In this document: in pieces, positions 1 through 9,925 of the stretch | Numbering within the stretch: the first letter of the stretch is position 1 | How the letters are laid out: every line of letters starts with the position of its first letter | Assembly: GCF_037055275.1 (NCBI RefSeq) | Contig: NZ_CP146343.1 | Coordinates: 5,177,001 to 5,241,000, forward strand | Direction of reading: 5' to 3' | DNA length: 64,000 nt | Source of the DNA: Pseudomonas sp. ML2-2023-3 | GTDB taxonomy: Bacteria > Pseudomonadota > Gammaproteobacteria > Pseudomonadales > Pseudomonadaceae | Made by a program: the position numbers and the translations under genes | The notes under the pieces: model-generated | Seen by the model: only the letters and a program-made list of their open reading frames with translations | What the model was told of the DNA's origin: nothing | Database searches by the model: none

Positions 1-308
1 TCTCAAGGACGTTCGACAAAACCCTCCCGAGCCTCGCCAAACCCGCCAAGCCCGAAAAGGATCAGACCCGACTCACGTCTTTTCAACGATATTGGTTTCT
101 GTTTAACAGCCAATGCATTGGCCGACAGGAGCGATTACCTCTGGCCGGAAAACAAGAAAGATCCAGACCAAACCGCCAGCATTCGACCTTGTCGCATGCT
201 GTAAAAATTCCTTTACTCCAGACACGCCAACGCGGGAGCAAGCTCCCGCGCGGCGACATCCTACCAGTCACCGCTAAAGCGCGGTCAACTGGCCGACAAA
301 CAAGCTGA
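1..308. other. Intergenic stretch downstream of dnaK
   Basis: No convincing gene is seen here. The reading frames in it are short, have no recognisable product and cross the hairpin at 231-250. dnaK ends at 309 reading leftward, and dnaJ would be the expected next gene on that strand, but no part of it can be recognised before the window edge. Confidence 0.6.
231..250. repeat. Single REP-like hairpin downstream of dnaK
   Basis: A perfect 9-bp inverted repeat, CGCGGGAGC-AA-GCTCCCGCG. It resembles the core of the Pseudomonas REP repeats found elsewhere in this window (GGGAGC ... GCTCCC). It lies 59 bp beyond the dnaK stop and could stabilise the 3' end of the message. There is no T-tract, so it is not a typical intrinsic terminator. 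Confidence 0.6.
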
Positions 309-2225
309 TTACTTGTTGTCTTTTACTTCTTCGAACTCAGCGTCGACAACGTCGTCCGCTTTTTCAGCCGAATCAGCTGGCTTGGCCGCTGCGTCTGCCG
401 GGTTCGCTTGCTCGGCGTACATTTTCTGTGCAACCGGAGCAGACACCTTGGACAGCTCTTCAACCTTGGCTTCGATAGCAGCCTTGTCGTCGCCTTTAAC
501 AGCGGCTTCAAGTGCAACTACAGCAGCTTCGATTGCAGCTTTCTCTTCCTCGGTTACCTTGTCGCCAGCATCGACGATCATTTTGCGAGTCGAGTGAACC
601 AGTGCGTCGCCCTGGTTACGTGCAGCTGCCAGCTCTTCGAACTTGCGGTCTTCCTCAGCATTGATCTCGGCATCACGAACCATCTGAGCGATTTCTTCCT
701 CGGACAGACCCGAGTTAGCCTTGATCACGATGGACTGAGACTTGCCAGTCGCCTTGTCTTTTGCACTTACGTGCAGGATGCCGTTGGCATCGATATCGAA
801 GGTTACTTCGATCTGAGGCACGCCACGTGGAGCTGGTGGAATGTCGGCCAGATCGAACTTGCCCAACGACTTGTTCTGTGCGGCTTGCTTACGCTCACCT
901 TGCAGTACGTGAATGGTCACAGCGCCTTGGTTATCGTCAGCAGTCGAGAACACTTGCGATTTCTTGGTAGGAATCGTGGTGTTTTTCTCGATCAGAGCAG
1001 TCATTACACCGCCCATGGTTTCGATACCCAGAGTCAGCGGGCTCACGTCCAGCAACAGAACGTCTTTAACATCACCGGCCAATACCGCGCCCTGGATGGC
1101 AGCACCCATTGCAACAGCTTCGTCCGGGTTCACGTCTTTACGTGCTTCCTTGCCGAAGAACTCGGTTACCAGCTTCTGTACCAGCGGCATACGAGTCTGA
1201 CCACCGACCAAGATCACGTCGTTGATCGCGCCAACGTCGATACCAGCGTCTTTCAGAGCAATGCGGCAAGGCTCGATGGTGCGCTGAACCAGGTCTTCAA
1301 CCAGCGATTCCAGCTTGGCGCGGGAAATCTTCACGTTCAAGTGCTTAGGACCGGTGGCATCTGCAGTGATGTAAGGCAGATTCACGTCAGTCGACTGGCT
1401 CGAAGACAGTTCGATCTTGGCTTTTTCAGCAGCTTCTTTCAGACGCTGCATCGCCAGCGGGTCACCTTTGAGGTTCATGCCGCTTTCTTTCTTGAACTCG
1501 TCAACCAGGTAGTCGATCAGACGGATGTCAAAGTCTTCACCACCCAGGAACGTGTCACCGTTGGTTGCCAGCACTTCAAACTGGTGCTCGCCATCAACTT
1601 CGGCAATTTCAATGACCGACACGTCGAAAGTACCGCCACCCAAGTCATAAACGATGACAGTGTGGTCGCCCTTCGCTTTGTCCATACCGTAAGCCAGAGC
1701 AGCTGCGGTTGGTTCGTTGATGATGCGTTTAACGTCCAGACCCGCGATACGGCCGGCGTCTTTGGTTGCCTGACGCTGGCTGTCGTTGAAGTAGGCCGGA
1801 ACGGTAATGACCGCTTCAGTCACTGGCTCGCCGAGGTAGTCTTCGGCGGTTTTCTTCATTTTCTTCAGAATTTCAGCCGAAATCTGTGGCGGAGCCATTT
1901 TCTGGCCGTTCACTTCAACCCAAGCGTCGCCGTTGTCAGCCTTGGCGATCTTGTACGGAACCATCTGAATGTCTTTCTGTACGACTTCTTCGTCAAAGCG
2001 ACGACCGATCAGACGCTTCACCGCGTACAGGGTGTTATGCGGATTGGTCACTGCCTGACGCTTGGCCGACTGGCCAACCAGAATTTCGCCATCATTGGCG
2101 TACGCAACGATCGACGGCGTAGTGCGCGCGCCTTCTGCGTTTTCGATAACTTTTGCTTTACCGTTTTCCAGAACCGAAACACACGAGTTGGTGGTCCCGA
2201 GGTCAATACCGATAATTCTGCCCAT
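309..2225 (-). CDS. dnaK: Chaperone protein DnaK (Hsp70)
   Basis: ATP-dependent Hsp70 chaperone of the cytoplasm that works with DnaJ and GrpE in folding and heat-shock recovery. The 638-aa length is normal for the family. The N-terminal ATPase domain starts with the phosphate-binding motif [10 protein letters not shown] (residues 5-14), with [11 protein letters not shown] near residue 170 and [11 protein letters not shown] near 195. The substrate-binding domain and helical lid follow, and the C-terminus is the usual acidic tail EFEEVKDNK. grpE lies 100 bp upstream on the same strand, and both should be read from the sigma-32 promoter before grpE. Confidence 0.98.
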   Translation of the reverse strand: MGRIIGIDLGTTNSCVSVLENGKAKVIENAEGARTTPSIVAYANDGEILVGQSAKRQAVTNPHNTLYAVKRLIGRRFDEEVVQKDIQMVPYKIAKADNGDAWVEVNGQKMAPPQISAEILKKMKKTAEDYLGEPVTEAVITVPAYFNDSQRQATKDAGRIAGLDVKRIINEPTAAALAYGMDKAKGDHTVIVYDLGGGTFDVSVIEIAEVDGEHQFEVLATNGDTFLGGEDFDIRLIDYLVDEFKKESGMNLKGDPLAMQRLKEAAEKAKIELSSSQSTDVNLPYITADATGPKHLNVKISRAKLESLVEDLVQRTIEPCRIALKDAGIDVGAINDVILVGGQTRMPLVQKLVTEFFGKEARKDVNPDEAVAMGAAIQGAVLAGDVKDVLLLDVSPLTLGIETMGGVMTALIEKNTTIPTKKSQVFSTADDNQGAVTIHVLQGERKQAAQNKSLGKFDLADIPPAPRGVPQIEVTFDIDANGILHVSAKDKATGKSQSIVIKANSGLSEEEIAQMVRDAEINAEEDRKFEELAAARNQGDALVHSTRKMIVDAGDKVTEEEKAAIEAAVVALEAAVKGDDKAAIEAKVEELSKVSAPVAQKMYAEQANPADAAAKPADSAEKADDVVDAEFEEVKDNK

Positions 2226-2325
2226 GTTTACTCTCCCTAAATTTGAATTTTGTTGCCGCAGCAGTAATGACCAACTGCGGCATTGCTTAACGCTTGACTT
2301 CTAAATGGGGGCCTTGCGGCCGATT

Positions 2326-2892
2326 TCAAGCCTTTTCGTCAATCGATGGCGAAACCGGCGCTGGCGCCTTGCTGACTACGACCATAGCCGGGCGCAGCAA
2401 GCGACCATTGAGCTGATAACCCTTTTGAAACACCTTGAGCACACTGTTTGGCTCCAGGTCAGCACTTTCCTGCATTGCCATCGCCTGATGATGCTCGGCA
2501 TTGAAGGGCTCGCCGTGCGGGTCGATCGCTTCCAGCTGATAACGCTTCAGGGTGTCCTGGAACATTTTCAGGGTCAGTTCGATCCCTTCGCGCATCGGAC
2601 GAATGTTTTCATCGTCCGGGCTGGACAGCTCAAGACCGCGCTCCAGACTGTCGATCACCGGCAACAGGTCGCCAGCGAACTTCTCCAGCGCAAACTTGTG
2701 AGCCTTCTCAACATCCTGCTCAGCGCGGCGGCGAACGTTCTGCAGATCGGCAGCTACGCGCAGAGCCTGATCATTAGCGGCTGCCAGCTGCTCTTCAAGC
2801 ACCTGCACACGGGCTGCCAAATCTTCACCTGCTACATCGGCGGCCTGGTTGGCGTCCTGGTTCTGCGTATCCATAGTCTGTTCGTCTGCCAT
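2326..2892 (-). CDS. grpE: Nucleotide exchange factor GrpE
   Basis: Dimeric co-chaperone that releases ADP from DnaK. It has 188 aa. An acidic Gln/Asn-rich N-terminus is followed by a long helical region (about residues 30-90) including [19 protein letters not shown], typical of the GrpE coiled coil. The C-terminal beta domain contains LERGLELS and the FNAEHHQAM segment characteristic of the family. It is first in the grpE-dnaK unit and is preceded by a heat-shock promoter. The start codon is an ATG with a GGAG-type ribosome site just upstream. Confidence 0.97.
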   Translation of the reverse strand: MADEQTMDTQNQDANQAADVAGEDLAARVQVLEEQLAAANDQALRVAADLQNVRRRAEQDVEKAHKFALEKFAGDLLPVIDSLERGLELSSPDDENIRPMREGIELTLKMFQDTLKRYQLEAIDPHGEPFNAEHHQAMAMQESADLEPNSVLKVFQKGYQLNGRLLRPAMVVVSKAPAPVSPSIDEKA

Positions 2893-2945
2893 AGATTTCT
2901 CCTTTCAAACTTCGTCCGCGAGCTCGACTCGCGCTTCTGCCAAGG

Positions 2946-2974
2946 TATATGGGGTCGCAATTCTCAGGTTCAAG
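2946..2974 (-). promoter_or_regulatory. Sigma-32 (RpoH) promoter of grpE-dnaK
   Basis: Read on the minus strand, CTTGAA (2974-2969) is followed after 14 bp by CCCCATAT (2954-2947). This matches the heat-shock consensus CTTGAAA-N13-15-CCCCATNT almost perfectly. It lies about 55 bp before the grpE start. Confidence 0.88.
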
Positions 2975-3104
2975 AGCCTGAAAACCAGAAAATAGATGTT
3001 AGAGCCCCCTGGCGTTACCTGCAAAAAAACAAAATCGAGCTAAAAAATCCAAAAAAACAAGCAAATCGAACTAAGCACAGCCATTGTCAGCACGAAACAA
3101 AACA

Positions 3105-3120
3105 CTGTATAAATAACCAG
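3105..3120 (+). promoter_or_regulatory. LexA-box-like operator upstream of recN
   Basis: CTGTATAAATAACCAG fits the LexA consensus CTGT-N8-ACAG with one mismatch and an AT-rich centre. It sits 24 bp before the recN start, where it could block transcription. recN is a classic SOS gene, so the site and the gene agree. Confidence 0.75.
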
Positions 3121-3144
3121 ACATTACGTTTTGGAGCAGCTCCT

Positions 3145-4827
3145 ATGCTGGTGCACCTGTCCGTACACAACTACGCCATCGTTGAACATCTCGATCTCGA
3201 ACTGGATCGCGGGATGAGTGTAATCACTGGCGAGACCGGTGCCGGCAAATCGATCATGCTCGACGCCCTGGGCCTCACACTAGGGGACCGCGCAGACAGC
3301 GGTGTTGTCCGCCCGGGAGCCGACAAGGCCGATATCCTGGCCACGTTCGACCTGCAAGACATACCAGAAGCCCGGGCCTGGCTTGCCGAGCGCGACCTGG
3401 AAGGCGAAGGTCCGTGCATCTTGCGCCGAGTCATTACTGCCGAAGGCCGCTCGCGCAGCTACATCAACGGCACCCCCTGCCCCCAAGGCGACCTCAAGGC
3501 CCTGGGCGAGCTGCTGATTGATATCCACAGCCAGCACGAGCACCAGTCGCTGCTCAAACCCGACACCCACCGCCGCCTGCTCGACGAGTTCGCCGGCGCC
3601 ACCGACCTTGCCCGCCAGGTGCAATTGGCCGCGCAACGCTGGCGCCAGACCAGGCAAGAGCTTGAACACCTGTCCAACTCCGGCGATGAACAGCGCTCGC
3701 GCCATCAACTGCTCAGCTACCAGCTCGAAGAACTTGAAACCCTTTCCCTGGGCGAGAACGAACTGGAAGAACTGGAACAGGAACACAAAAACCTGACCAA
3801 CGCCGAAACCTTGCTGACCATATGCCGCCAGGTGGTGGAGCAATGCAGCGAAAGCGACTCAGGCAACGTGCTCAATGCCCTGACGGTGAGCCTCAATCGC
3901 CTTTCAAGCATCAACAACAACTCGGGCTCACTGGGCGAAGCCACCGATCTGCTGGCCAGCGCACAAATTCAAGTCGAAGAAGCCGTGGGCGAGCTCAATC
4001 GCTTTATCGACCATTTTGATGCTGATCCAGGCCGACTGCAGTACCTGGAAGAAAGGCTCGACACCATCTATACACTGGCGCGCAAACACCGCGTGCAACC
4101 CACCGAAGTGGCTGCCTTGCAGCAAAAACTGCTGGATGAACTCGAAACCCTCAACGCCAACGACGAGAACATCGAACGCCTGGCCAATGAGCTGACGTCC
4201 TATTCCCGCCACTATCATGAGTGCGCACGCGAACTCAGCAACTTGCGCAGCCAGGCTGCAACGCGCCTGAGCAGTGCCGTTGAAGAAGAAATACAGCGCC
4301 TTGGCATGCCCGGTGGCCGTTTCGTGATTGAACTGCGCCCACAGAGCAGCAATGACCCTATGCCTCAAGGCCTGGAGCAGGTCGAACTGCTCGTAAGTGC
4401 CAACCCCGGCCAGCCACTCAAGGCATTGGCCAAAGTTGCCTCTGGCGGTGAGCTGTCACGTATCAGCCTGGCCATCCAGGTAATTACCGCTCAAACATCC
4501 CGCGTACCCACTCTGGTATTCGACGAAGTGGATGTCGGGATTGGCGGCCCGACGGCCGAAATCGTGGGGCAACTGCTACGCCGCCTTGGCGAGCGAGGCC
4601 AGGTACTGACAGTCACTCACTTGCCGCAAGTGGCTGCCCAATGTCATCAACACCTTTTTGTACACAAGGTCCGCGAGAGCGATACCACCCGTACTGCCGT
4701 GGCCAAATTGAGCAAAAAAGAGCGCGTAGAAGAGGTTGCACGCATGCTCGGCGGTGTCGACCTGACCAAAGAATCCTTGGCCCACGCCAAAAAAATGGTC
4801 GTCACTGCAAAGAATCTGGCGGCTTAA
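3145..4827 (+). CDS. recN: DNA repair protein RecN
   Basis: SMC-like ATPase acting in recombinational double-strand-break repair in the cytoplasm. The start is set at ATG 3145, giving 560 aa (family about 555). The open frame extends further upstream, but that part overlaps grpE and has no RecN sequence. Walker A is GETGAGKS near residues 30-37, a long coiled-coil arm fills the middle, and the C-terminal half has the signature SGGELSR and Walker B LVFDEVDVGIGG. It is divergent from grpE, has a LexA-like box upstream, and converges on fur. Confidence 0.97.
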   Translation: MLVHLSVHNYAIVEHLDLELDRGMSVITGETGAGKSIMLDALGLTLGDRADSGVVRPGADKADILATFDLQDIPEARAWLAERDLEGEGPCILRRVITAEGRSRSYINGTPCPQGDLKALGELLIDIHSQHEHQSLLKPDTHRRLLDEFAGATDLARQVQLAAQRWRQTRQELEHLSNSGDEQRSRHQLLSYQLEELETLSLGENELEELEQEHKNLTNAETLLTICRQVVEQCSESDSGNVLNALTVSLNRLSSINNNSGSLGEATDLLASAQIQVEEAVGELNRFIDHFDADPGRLQYLEERLDTIYTLARKHRVQPTEVAALQQKLLDELETLNANDENIERLANELTSYSRHYHECARELSNLRSQAATRLSSAVEEEIQRLGMPGGRFVIELRPQSSNDPMPQGLEQVELLVSANPGQPLKALAKVASGGELSRISLAIQVITAQTSRVPTLVFDEVDVGIGGPTAEIVGQLLRRLGERGQVLTVTHLPQVAAQCHQHLFVHKVRESDTTRTAVAKLSKKERVEEVARMLGGVDLTKESLAHAKKMVVTAKNLAA

Positions 4828-4865
4828 CGACGAACGGTTATCAAAAGACCGATATCAGAAAGCAC

Positions 4866-4889
4866 GAAGGCGGCCCTAGGGCCGCCTTC
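4866..4889. terminator. Shared hairpin between recN and fur
   Basis: A perfect inverted repeat, GAAGGCGGCCC-TA-GGGCCGCCTTC, lies in the 96-bp gap between the convergent genes recN and fur. It probably ends transcription from both sides, although the following T-tract is poor. Confidence 0.7.
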
Positions 4890-4923
4890 GATCGTTTCGC
4901 GAACCGTAGCTCGCGTGACATGC

Positions 4924-5337
4924 TTACTTGGACTTCTTGCGCACGTACAGCACCAAGTTGTGATCCACCAACTCAACACCGTGCTTGGCTGCAATGGCGT
5001 GCTGCAGTTTTTCGATGTCTTCGTCGAAAAACTCGATCACTTCACCGCTGTCCACGTTGACCATATGGTCGTGGTGGCCGCCGTCAGCATCAGCCAATTC
5101 AAAGACCGCATGACCGCCATCAAAGTTATGGCGAATCACCAGCCCGGCTGACTCGAACTGGGTCAGCACACGGTAAACCGTGGCCAGACCGACGTCCTCG
5201 CCTGCTTGCATAAGTGCCTTGTAAACGTCCTCGGCGCTCATGTGACGCTGCTCTGCAGAGTCAAGCATCTGTAGAATTTTGACTCGTGGCAGAGTCACCT
5301 TAAGTCCGGCCTTACGTAGTTCGCTATTTTCAACCAT
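4924..5337 (-). CDS. fur: Ferric uptake regulator Fur
   Basis: Iron-sensing transcriptional repressor of 137 aa, acting in the cytoplasm with Fe(II) as corepressor. ATG 5337 is chosen because the protein then begins MVENSELRKAGLKVTLPR, the normal Fur N-terminus; the in-frame extension upstream has no family similarity. The winged-helix region includes LATVYRVLTQFESAGLV, and the metal-binding segment GGHHDHMVNV is intact. Pseudomonas Fur proteins lack the C-terminal CxxC pairs of E. coli Fur, as here. The gene is divergent from bamE with a 98-bp gap. Confidence 0.97.
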   Translation of the reverse strand: MVENSELRKAGLKVTLPRVKILQMLDSAEQRHMSAEDVYKALMQAGEDVGLATVYRVLTQFESAGLVIRHNFDGGHAVFELADADGGHHDHMVNVDSGEVIEFFDEDIEKLQHAIAAKHGVELVDHNLVLYVRKKSK

Positions 5338-5435
5338 GGTTAGCTTTCTCGCGGAAGCGGCTTCGCAGCTTCTCTTAATACGGGTATGATCGGCGTTTAC
5401 GTTGTCCCAGCCAAGATAGTGGAAGTCGCCCACCG

Positions 5436-5963
5436 ATGCAAAACACCAAGCTCTTGCTAACCAGTTTCACCTTTGTGGGACTGCTCGCACTCGCCGGTTG
5501 TTCATTCCCCGGGGTTTACAAAATCGACATCCAACAGGGCAATGTCGTCACGCAGGACATGATAAACCAGTTACGCCCGGGAATGACCCGTCGGCAAGTG
5601 CGGTTTATCATGGGCAACGCCCTGCTGACCGATACATTCCACCCTGATCGCTGGGATTACCTGTATAGCCTGCAGCCCGGCGGCGGTGAACGCCAACAGG
5701 AACGCGTCAGCGTGTTCTTCAACCAAAATGACCAGCTCGTAAGCTTGTCAGGCGACTTCAAGCCTGGTGTAAGCCGCGACGAAGCCATTCTCGGCAAAAC
5801 CGGCGGCACAAACGTGACCGAACCGGCCACTGAAGCTCCAGTCGAGAAGAGCGAAGTTCCAGCCAAGCCTGGTTCGTTGCTTGATCAAATCCAGAAGGAC
5901 GTAGACGGTGTTGAAACCGTACCGGTTCCTACGCCAGAACCTCTGGACACAACCGAACAATAA
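5436..5963 (+). CDS. bamE: Outer-membrane assembly lipoprotein BamE (OmlA)
   Basis: Lipoprotein component of the BAM complex that inserts beta-barrel proteins into the outer membrane; called OmlA in Pseudomonas. It has 175 aa. A signal peptide ends in the lipobox LAGC (Cys near residue 22). The SmpA/OmlA domain follows with [19 protein letters not shown] and WDYLYSLQ. The C-terminal third is Pro/Glu/Thr-rich and likely disordered. It is divergent from fur, a conserved Pseudomonas pairing, and is followed by a strong terminator. Confidence 0.95.
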   Translation: MQNTKLLLTSFTFVGLLALAGCSFPGVYKIDIQQGNVVTQDMINQLRPGMTRRQVRFIMGNALLTDTFHPDRWDYLYSLQPGGGERQQERVSVFFNQNDQLVSLSGDFKPGVSRDEAILGKTGGTNVTEPATEAPVEKSEVPAKPGSLLDQIQKDVDGVETVPVPTPEPLDTTEQ

Positions 5964-5974
5964 GCGTTCGGCAC

Positions 5975-6001
5975 AAAAAAGCCCGGCATGCCGGGCTTTT
6001 T
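5975..6001. terminator. Terminator between bamE and ratB
   Basis: The stem GCCCGGCATGCCGGGC (5981-5996) is flanked by A6 on the left and T5 on the right. It can act in both directions and separates bamE from the convergent ratB. Confidence 0.92.
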
Positions 6002-6020
6002 GTTGCCTGCCATAAAGAGC

Positions 6021-6338
6021 TCACTGCTGACTCAGACGCTTGGCCTCGGCAGCTTTAGCCGCACGCTGACGCCGAATTTCTTTAGGGTCGGCCAGCAGCG
6101 GGCGATACATCTCAATGCGATCGCCCGCCTGCAACACCCGGGTTTCAGGCTCTGCGACCTGCTTGCCGAATATCCCCACCGGGCAATTCGCCAGATCGAG
6201 TTCGGGAAACTCACGCCCCATGCCCGACGCCAAAACCGCAGCCCGCAAGGTCGTACCCTGGGGTACAACCACAGTCAGCAGGCACTGACGATCAACAGCG
6301 GCATACACCACCTCTACGTCAATCATGAGCTCAGCCAT
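6021..6338 (-). CDS. ratB: RnfH-family protein (RatB)
   Basis: Small protein of 105 aa with a ubiquitin-like beta-grasp fold of the RnfH family. Its biochemical role is not settled. Starting at ATG 6338, the protein begins MAELMIDVEVVYA and contains LASGMGREFPELDL and the AGDRIEMYRPLLADPKEIRR segment typical of the family. The start overlaps the end of ratA by 8 bp, so the two are translationally coupled. An alternative start is the internal ATG at 6326. Confidence 0.9.
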   Translation of the reverse strand: MAELMIDVEVVYAAVDRQCLLTVVVPQGTTLRAAVLASGMGREFPELDLANCPVGIFGKQVAEPETRVLQAGDRIEMYRPLLADPKEIRRQRAAKAAEAKRLSQQ

Positions 6339-6765
6339 ACAACTGCTTGGCACGCTGACAGAATGCATCCACCAGCGTGTTGGCCGCCTGATTGAACAAA
6401 GGCCCCAGGGTCGCCTTGACGATAGCCCCGGCGTAATCGAAGGTCATGTCCAGGCTGATCTTGCAGGCCTTCTCACCCAACGGTTTGAACACCCACATGC
6501 CGTGCAGCTTGGTAAACGGGCCTTCTTCCAGGTTCATTTCAATGGATTGACCCGGCACCAGCGTATTGCAGGTCACGAAGTGCTGGCTCAGGCCGCCCTT
6601 CGCCACACCCAGGCTGGCGCGCATCAGCACCTCAGTGCTTTCCAGGATTTCGGCAGACGAACACCACGGCAAAAATTGCGGGTAACTCGCAACATCATTC
6701 ACCAGGTCATAAAGAGCCTGGGCTGGATAAGGCAACAAAGCGGAGCGTTGGATATGGGTAGTCAT
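6331..6765 (-). CDS. ratA: START-like polyketide cyclase/ubiquinone-binding protein RatA
   Basis: 144-aa member of the COQ10/START family. E. coli RatA was described as a ribosome-association toxin, while homologues bind ubiquinone, so the physiological role is uncertain. Starting at ATG 6765, the N-terminus is MTTHIQRSALLPYPAQALYDLV, with DVASYPQFLPWC and the C-terminal LVDAFCQRAKQLYG matching the family. It overlaps ratB. smpB lies nearby on the other strand, a common gammaproteobacterial neighbourhood. Confidence 0.92.
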   Translation of the reverse strand: MTTHIQRSALLPYPAQALYDLVNDVASYPQFLPWCSSAEILESTEVLMRASLGVAKGGLSQHFVTCNTLVPGQSIEMNLEEGPFTKLHGMWVFKPLGEKACKISLDMTFDYAGAIVKATLGPLFNQAANTLVDAFCQRAKQLYG

Positions 6766-6772
6766 GTCAGCG

Positions 6773-8176
6773 TTACTTCCACAGCTGGGCGGCAAACACA
6801 ATCAGAATGCCGAGTGGCGCCACATAGCGCATCAAAAAAAGAGTCAGGGCGAACAACACCGGGCTACGCATCGACAACTCGTCGCGAACCGCACCGCGCC
6901 CCATGATCCAGCCTGCAAAGACCACAAAGCACAGCCCGCCCAAAGGCAACATGATACGCGAGGTGAAGAAATCGACGACACCAAAGAAGTCCAGGCCGCT
7001 TGCAGCGCCCCATTGATAGAGGTGAAAACCCGAGTCTTCACTCACGAAAAACTTGGCCTGTTTCCAGATATTGAACGAAAACACCGTGCCCAGCCCAACA
7101 AACCAGCAACTGAACGCCAGCCAGAACGTGACCCACAAGCGTCGAACCTTGGTCCGTTCCACCAGATAAGCCACCATCGGCTCAAGCAATGAAATGGCTG
7201 AGCTCCAGGCGGCCACTGCCACCAGAACGAAAAACACCACGCCCATCAACTGACCAAACGCCACATTGCCGAAGGCAAAAGGCAAGGTCACAAACATCAA
7301 CCCCGGCCCTTCGCCAGGGTTAAGTCCCGACGCGAAGACAATTGGAAACAATGCCAGCCCGGCGAGCAATGAGACAAACGTGTCGATCAGGGCGACCCCC
7401 ACGACAGTTCCGGAAATCGATACGTTCTTCGGCATATACGCGCCGTAAATCATGATCGAGCCCACGCCCACACTCAGCGAAAAGAAGGCATGTCCCATCG
7501 CCGCCAGCAAACCATCGAGCACGCGATCAGGGTTGAAGTCGAACATGAAATGCACGCCCTGCATAAAGTGCCCTGTGGTCATGCTGTAACCCAGCAACAC
7601 CAGCAGCAGCACAAACAGCAACGGCATCATGATCTTCAGGCTGCGCTCAAGCCCCGCCACCACGCCTTTGGCAATCACATACGCCGACAACAACATAAAC
7701 GCGGTGTGCCAGAAAGTGAGCCTCCACGGGTTGGAAATCACGCCACCAAAGTACTCACCGACCTGAGCGGCCGTCGCGCCCTGAAAATCACCCTTGCCCA
7801 TATTAATGATGTAATCCAGCGACCAACCGCCCACCACGCTATAGAAAGATAAAATCAGCAGCGCCGTAATCATCCCGGCAAAAGCCCCCCACGACCAACG
7901 CCCCGAGTGCCCGGCCTCTACCGCCAACACCTTCAAGGCATTCGCCGGACTAAGCCGCGCACGCCGCCCGATCAGGGTTTCAGCCAACATGACCGGCACA
8001 CCAATCAGCGCGATGCAGGCCAAAAACACCAATACAAATGCGCCGCCGCCATAGACGCCAACCATATAGGGAAATTTCCAGATACTGCCCAAACCCACGG
8101 CAGAACCGGTCGCAGCGAAAATAAAGACCCAACGGCTTGCCCAACTGCCGTGGACAGAAACCTTGTCTGTCGACAT
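6773..8176 (-). CDS. Sodium-dependent transporter, NSS/SNF family
   Basis: Inner-membrane symporter of the neurotransmitter:sodium symporter (LeuT-like) family, probably taking up an amino acid or related solute; the substrate cannot be read from sequence. It has 467 aa from ATG 8176, with 11-12 hydrophobic segments. The family hallmark [21 protein letters not shown] lies near residues 28-48 (TM1), and unwound-helix glycines are present in TM6 ([15 protein letters not shown]). It ends 7 bp before ratA begins on the same strand. Confidence 0.93.
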   Translation of the reverse strand: MSTDKVSVHGSWASRWVFIFAATGSAVGLGSIWKFPYMVGVYGGGAFVLVFLACIALIGVPVMLAETLIGRRARLSPANALKVLAVEAGHSGRWSWGAFAGMITALLILSFYSVVGGWSLDYIINMGKGDFQGATAAQVGEYFGGVISNPWRLTFWHTAFMLLSAYVIAKGVVAGLERSLKIMMPLLFVLLLVLLGYSMTTGHFMQGVHFMFDFNPDRVLDGLLAAMGHAFFSLSVGVGSIMIYGAYMPKNVSISGTVVGVALIDTFVSLLAGLALFPIVFASGLNPGEGPGLMFVTLPFAFGNVAFGQLMGVVFFVLVAVAAWSSAISLLEPMVAYLVERTKVRRLWVTFWLAFSCWFVGLGTVFSFNIWKQAKFFVSEDSGFHLYQWGAASGLDFFGVVDFFTSRIMLPLGGLCFVVFAGWIMGRGAVRDELSMRSPVLFALTLFLMRYVAPLGILIVFAAQLWK

Positions 8177-8293
8177 CGTTACTACGCCCAACCACTAAAA
8201 AAAGAGGGCGCATTGTCCGGGAATCAACCTACGTGCTCAAGCACGCAGGTGCCCGTAGCCGACACGCTCGCAACTGCCTATAATGCCGGCCCT

Positions 8294-8776
8294 ATGGCTA
8301 AACAGAAGAAACACCCTACAGGGACCATCGCGCAGAATAAAAAAGCGCGACACGATTACTTCATCGAACATCGGTTCGAGGCTGGTCTGGTCCTGGCCGG
8401 CTGGGAAGTAAAAAGTCTGCGTGCAGGCAAGGCACAACTGGTCGACAGTTATGTGCTGCTCAAGGATGGTGAAGCATGGTTGCTCGGCAGCCATATTTCA
8501 CCCCTGACGACTGCCAGCACCCACGTCATCGCCGACCCGACGCGCAGCCGCAAACTGCTGCTTAACCAGCGCGAGCTGGAAAAGCTGTTTGCCGCAGTGC
8601 AGCAGAAGGGTTACGCCTGCGTCTGCCTCTCGCTTTACTGGAGCAAGCACTTGATCAAGTGCGAAATTGCCCTGGGTAAAGGCAAGAAGGAATACGACAA
8701 GCGTCATACCGAGCGCGAGCGTGATTCTGACCGCGAGTTGCAGCGCGCAGTGCGCAACAAGGGCAAGGAAGACTAG
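8294..8776 (+). CDS. smpB: SsrA-binding protein SmpB
   Basis: Partner of tmRNA in trans-translation, which rescues stalled ribosomes. It has 160 aa from ATG 8294; the longer open frame upstream overlaps the transporter gene on the other strand and is not conserved. The OB-fold core includes [22 protein letters not shown] and [15 protein letters not shown], and the C-terminal tail is basic and ends KGKED. Its RNA partner ssrA is encoded 9.3 kb downstream in this window. Confidence 0.97.
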   Translation: MAKQKKHPTGTIAQNKKARHDYFIEHRFEAGLVLAGWEVKSLRAGKAQLVDSYVLLKDGEAWLLGSHISPLTTASTHVIADPTRSRKLLLNQRELEKLFAAVQQKGYACVCLSLYWSKHLIKCEIALGKGKKEYDKRHTERERDSDRELQRAVRNKGKED

Positions 8777-8792
8777 TTCTTTCACCCTTGCT

Positions 8793-8883
8793 CTTGTGGG
8801 AGCGGGCTTGCTCGCGATGCAGGCGATACGGTCTTTCAGTAGAACCGCATCGATGCAATCGCGAACAAGCCCGCTCCCACAAG
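8793..8883. repeat. REPIN (class A REP pair)
   Basis: Two inverted REP copies, CTTGTGGGAGCGGGCTTG (8793 onward) and CAAGCCCGCTCCCACAAG (ending 8883), separated by about 55 bp. It lies between the convergent genes smpB and lldR. Similar copies occur at 17491, 51101 and 55095. Confidence 0.92.
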
Positions 8884-8897
8884 TTTTGCCTTAACCT

Positions 8898-9665
8898 TTA
8901 CAACCCATTACGCCGCTCGGCCCGCGCCATGCGCTGCACTTCCTGACGCACTTCTTCCAGTACCTCCTGCACGTACACCAAATGGCGGCTCGCCACTTCC
9001 CGGGCGTCCTCCGCCCTGCCCTCGATAATCGCCAGGTACAACTCGCGGTGCTGACTGATCAGCATGTCGCGCGTTTCGCTGCGCTGCTTGTACATCCCGC
9101 CAATGTTAGTCACCACGTTGCGCTTGAGCAGATCGAACAGCCCGCGAATCGTGTGCAACAACACCGCGTTATGGCTCGCCTCAGCGATAGCCAGATGGAA
9201 GCTCGCATCCGCCTCTCCCTCTTCCGAGCGACTGACCTCATCAACCCGCGCATAACAATCCTGCAATCGTTCAAACGCCAGCCGTAGTCGCTCGCGATCC
9301 ATCTCGGTGGCTCTGGATGCGGCGTAAAAAGCGCACGAAGCCTCAAGGGTGTGACGAAACTCAAGCAGATCGCGCTGTGCTTCGGGGTTGCTTTCGAGCA
9401 GTTGCAGCAAGGGATCGCTGAACGTCGAGCCCAGCGATGTCGCCACATAATTGCCGCCCCCCTGACGACTGACCAGCAGCCCCTTGGCCGACAATTTCTG
9501 GATCGCCTCACGCAACGACGGGCGCGACACGCCAAACTGTTCCGCCAGCGCACGTTCGGCGGGCAAACGCTCACCCGACTTCAGCGTGCCCTCAAGGATC
9601 ATCCCCTCAAGTTGCTCGACAATATCGTCCGACAAACGGCGCTGACGAATCTGATCAAACCCCAT
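8898..9665 (-). CDS. lldR: Lactate-responsive regulator LldR (GntR/FCD family)
   Basis: Transcriptional regulator of 255 aa. The N-terminal winged helix (about residues 5-75) has the GntR pattern LPAERALAEQFGVSRPSLREAIQKL. The C-terminal FCD helical domain binds the effector, with FHLAIAEASHNAVL and a conserved His in HRELYLAIIEG. It is divergent from the lactate permease operon, with a perfect palindromic operator in the gap, so it very likely represses lldP-lutABC-dld and is released by lactate. Confidence 0.9.
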   Translation of the reverse strand: MGFDQIRQRRLSDDIVEQLEGMILEGTLKSGERLPAERALAEQFGVSRPSLREAIQKLSAKGLLVSRQGGGNYVATSLGSTFSDPLLQLLESNPEAQRDLLEFRHTLEASCAFYAASRATEMDRERLRLAFERLQDCYARVDEVSRSEEGEADASFHLAIAEASHNAVLLHTIRGLFDLLKRNVVTNIGGMYKQRSETRDMLISQHRELYLAIIEGRAEDAREVASRHLVYVQEVLEEVRQEVQRMARAERRNGL

Positions 9666-9859
9666 AACTGCTCTCCACCCTCCCGACCACGCGCCGGGGG
9701 CCGCTATTCTCGCTGATTAGCGCCACTCACACACCCACCAGAACACCGCCTGAAACCCCGGGCAGATGCCCCGACGACGAGCACCTCGACTAAAGATTGT
9801 GAGGCGGCAAATTGACACATGCCACATAAGGCTTTTAACCTAGCCAACAGCGACTGTAA

Positions 9860-9874
9860 ATTGGTAATACCAAT
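9860..9874. promoter_or_regulatory. LldR operator palindrome
   Basis: ATTGGTAATACCAAT is a perfect 7-1-7 palindrome, with a further half-site-like ATACCAA just downstream (9875-9881). It resembles the GntR/FCD consensus TNGTNNNACNA of LldR and PdhR sites and lies 51 bp before lldP. Confidence 0.8.
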
Positions 9875-9925
9875 ATACCAAATGCAATCGTAGCATCAAC
9901 CAATAACAATTAGGGGCCACCCCAT

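Noticed and set aside
83..271. 62-codon minus-strand frame downstream of dnaK
   Set aside because: It has no recognisable sequence and runs through the REP-like hairpin at 231-250.
408..2240. A 610-codon plus-strand frame opposite dnaK
   Set aside because: It is the antisense shadow of a highly conserved GC-rich gene and has no family resemblance.
2305..3144. N-terminal extension of RecN into the grpE region
   Set aside because: The open frame exists, but the extra 280 codons are antisense to grpE, and the RecN family begins at ATG 3145.
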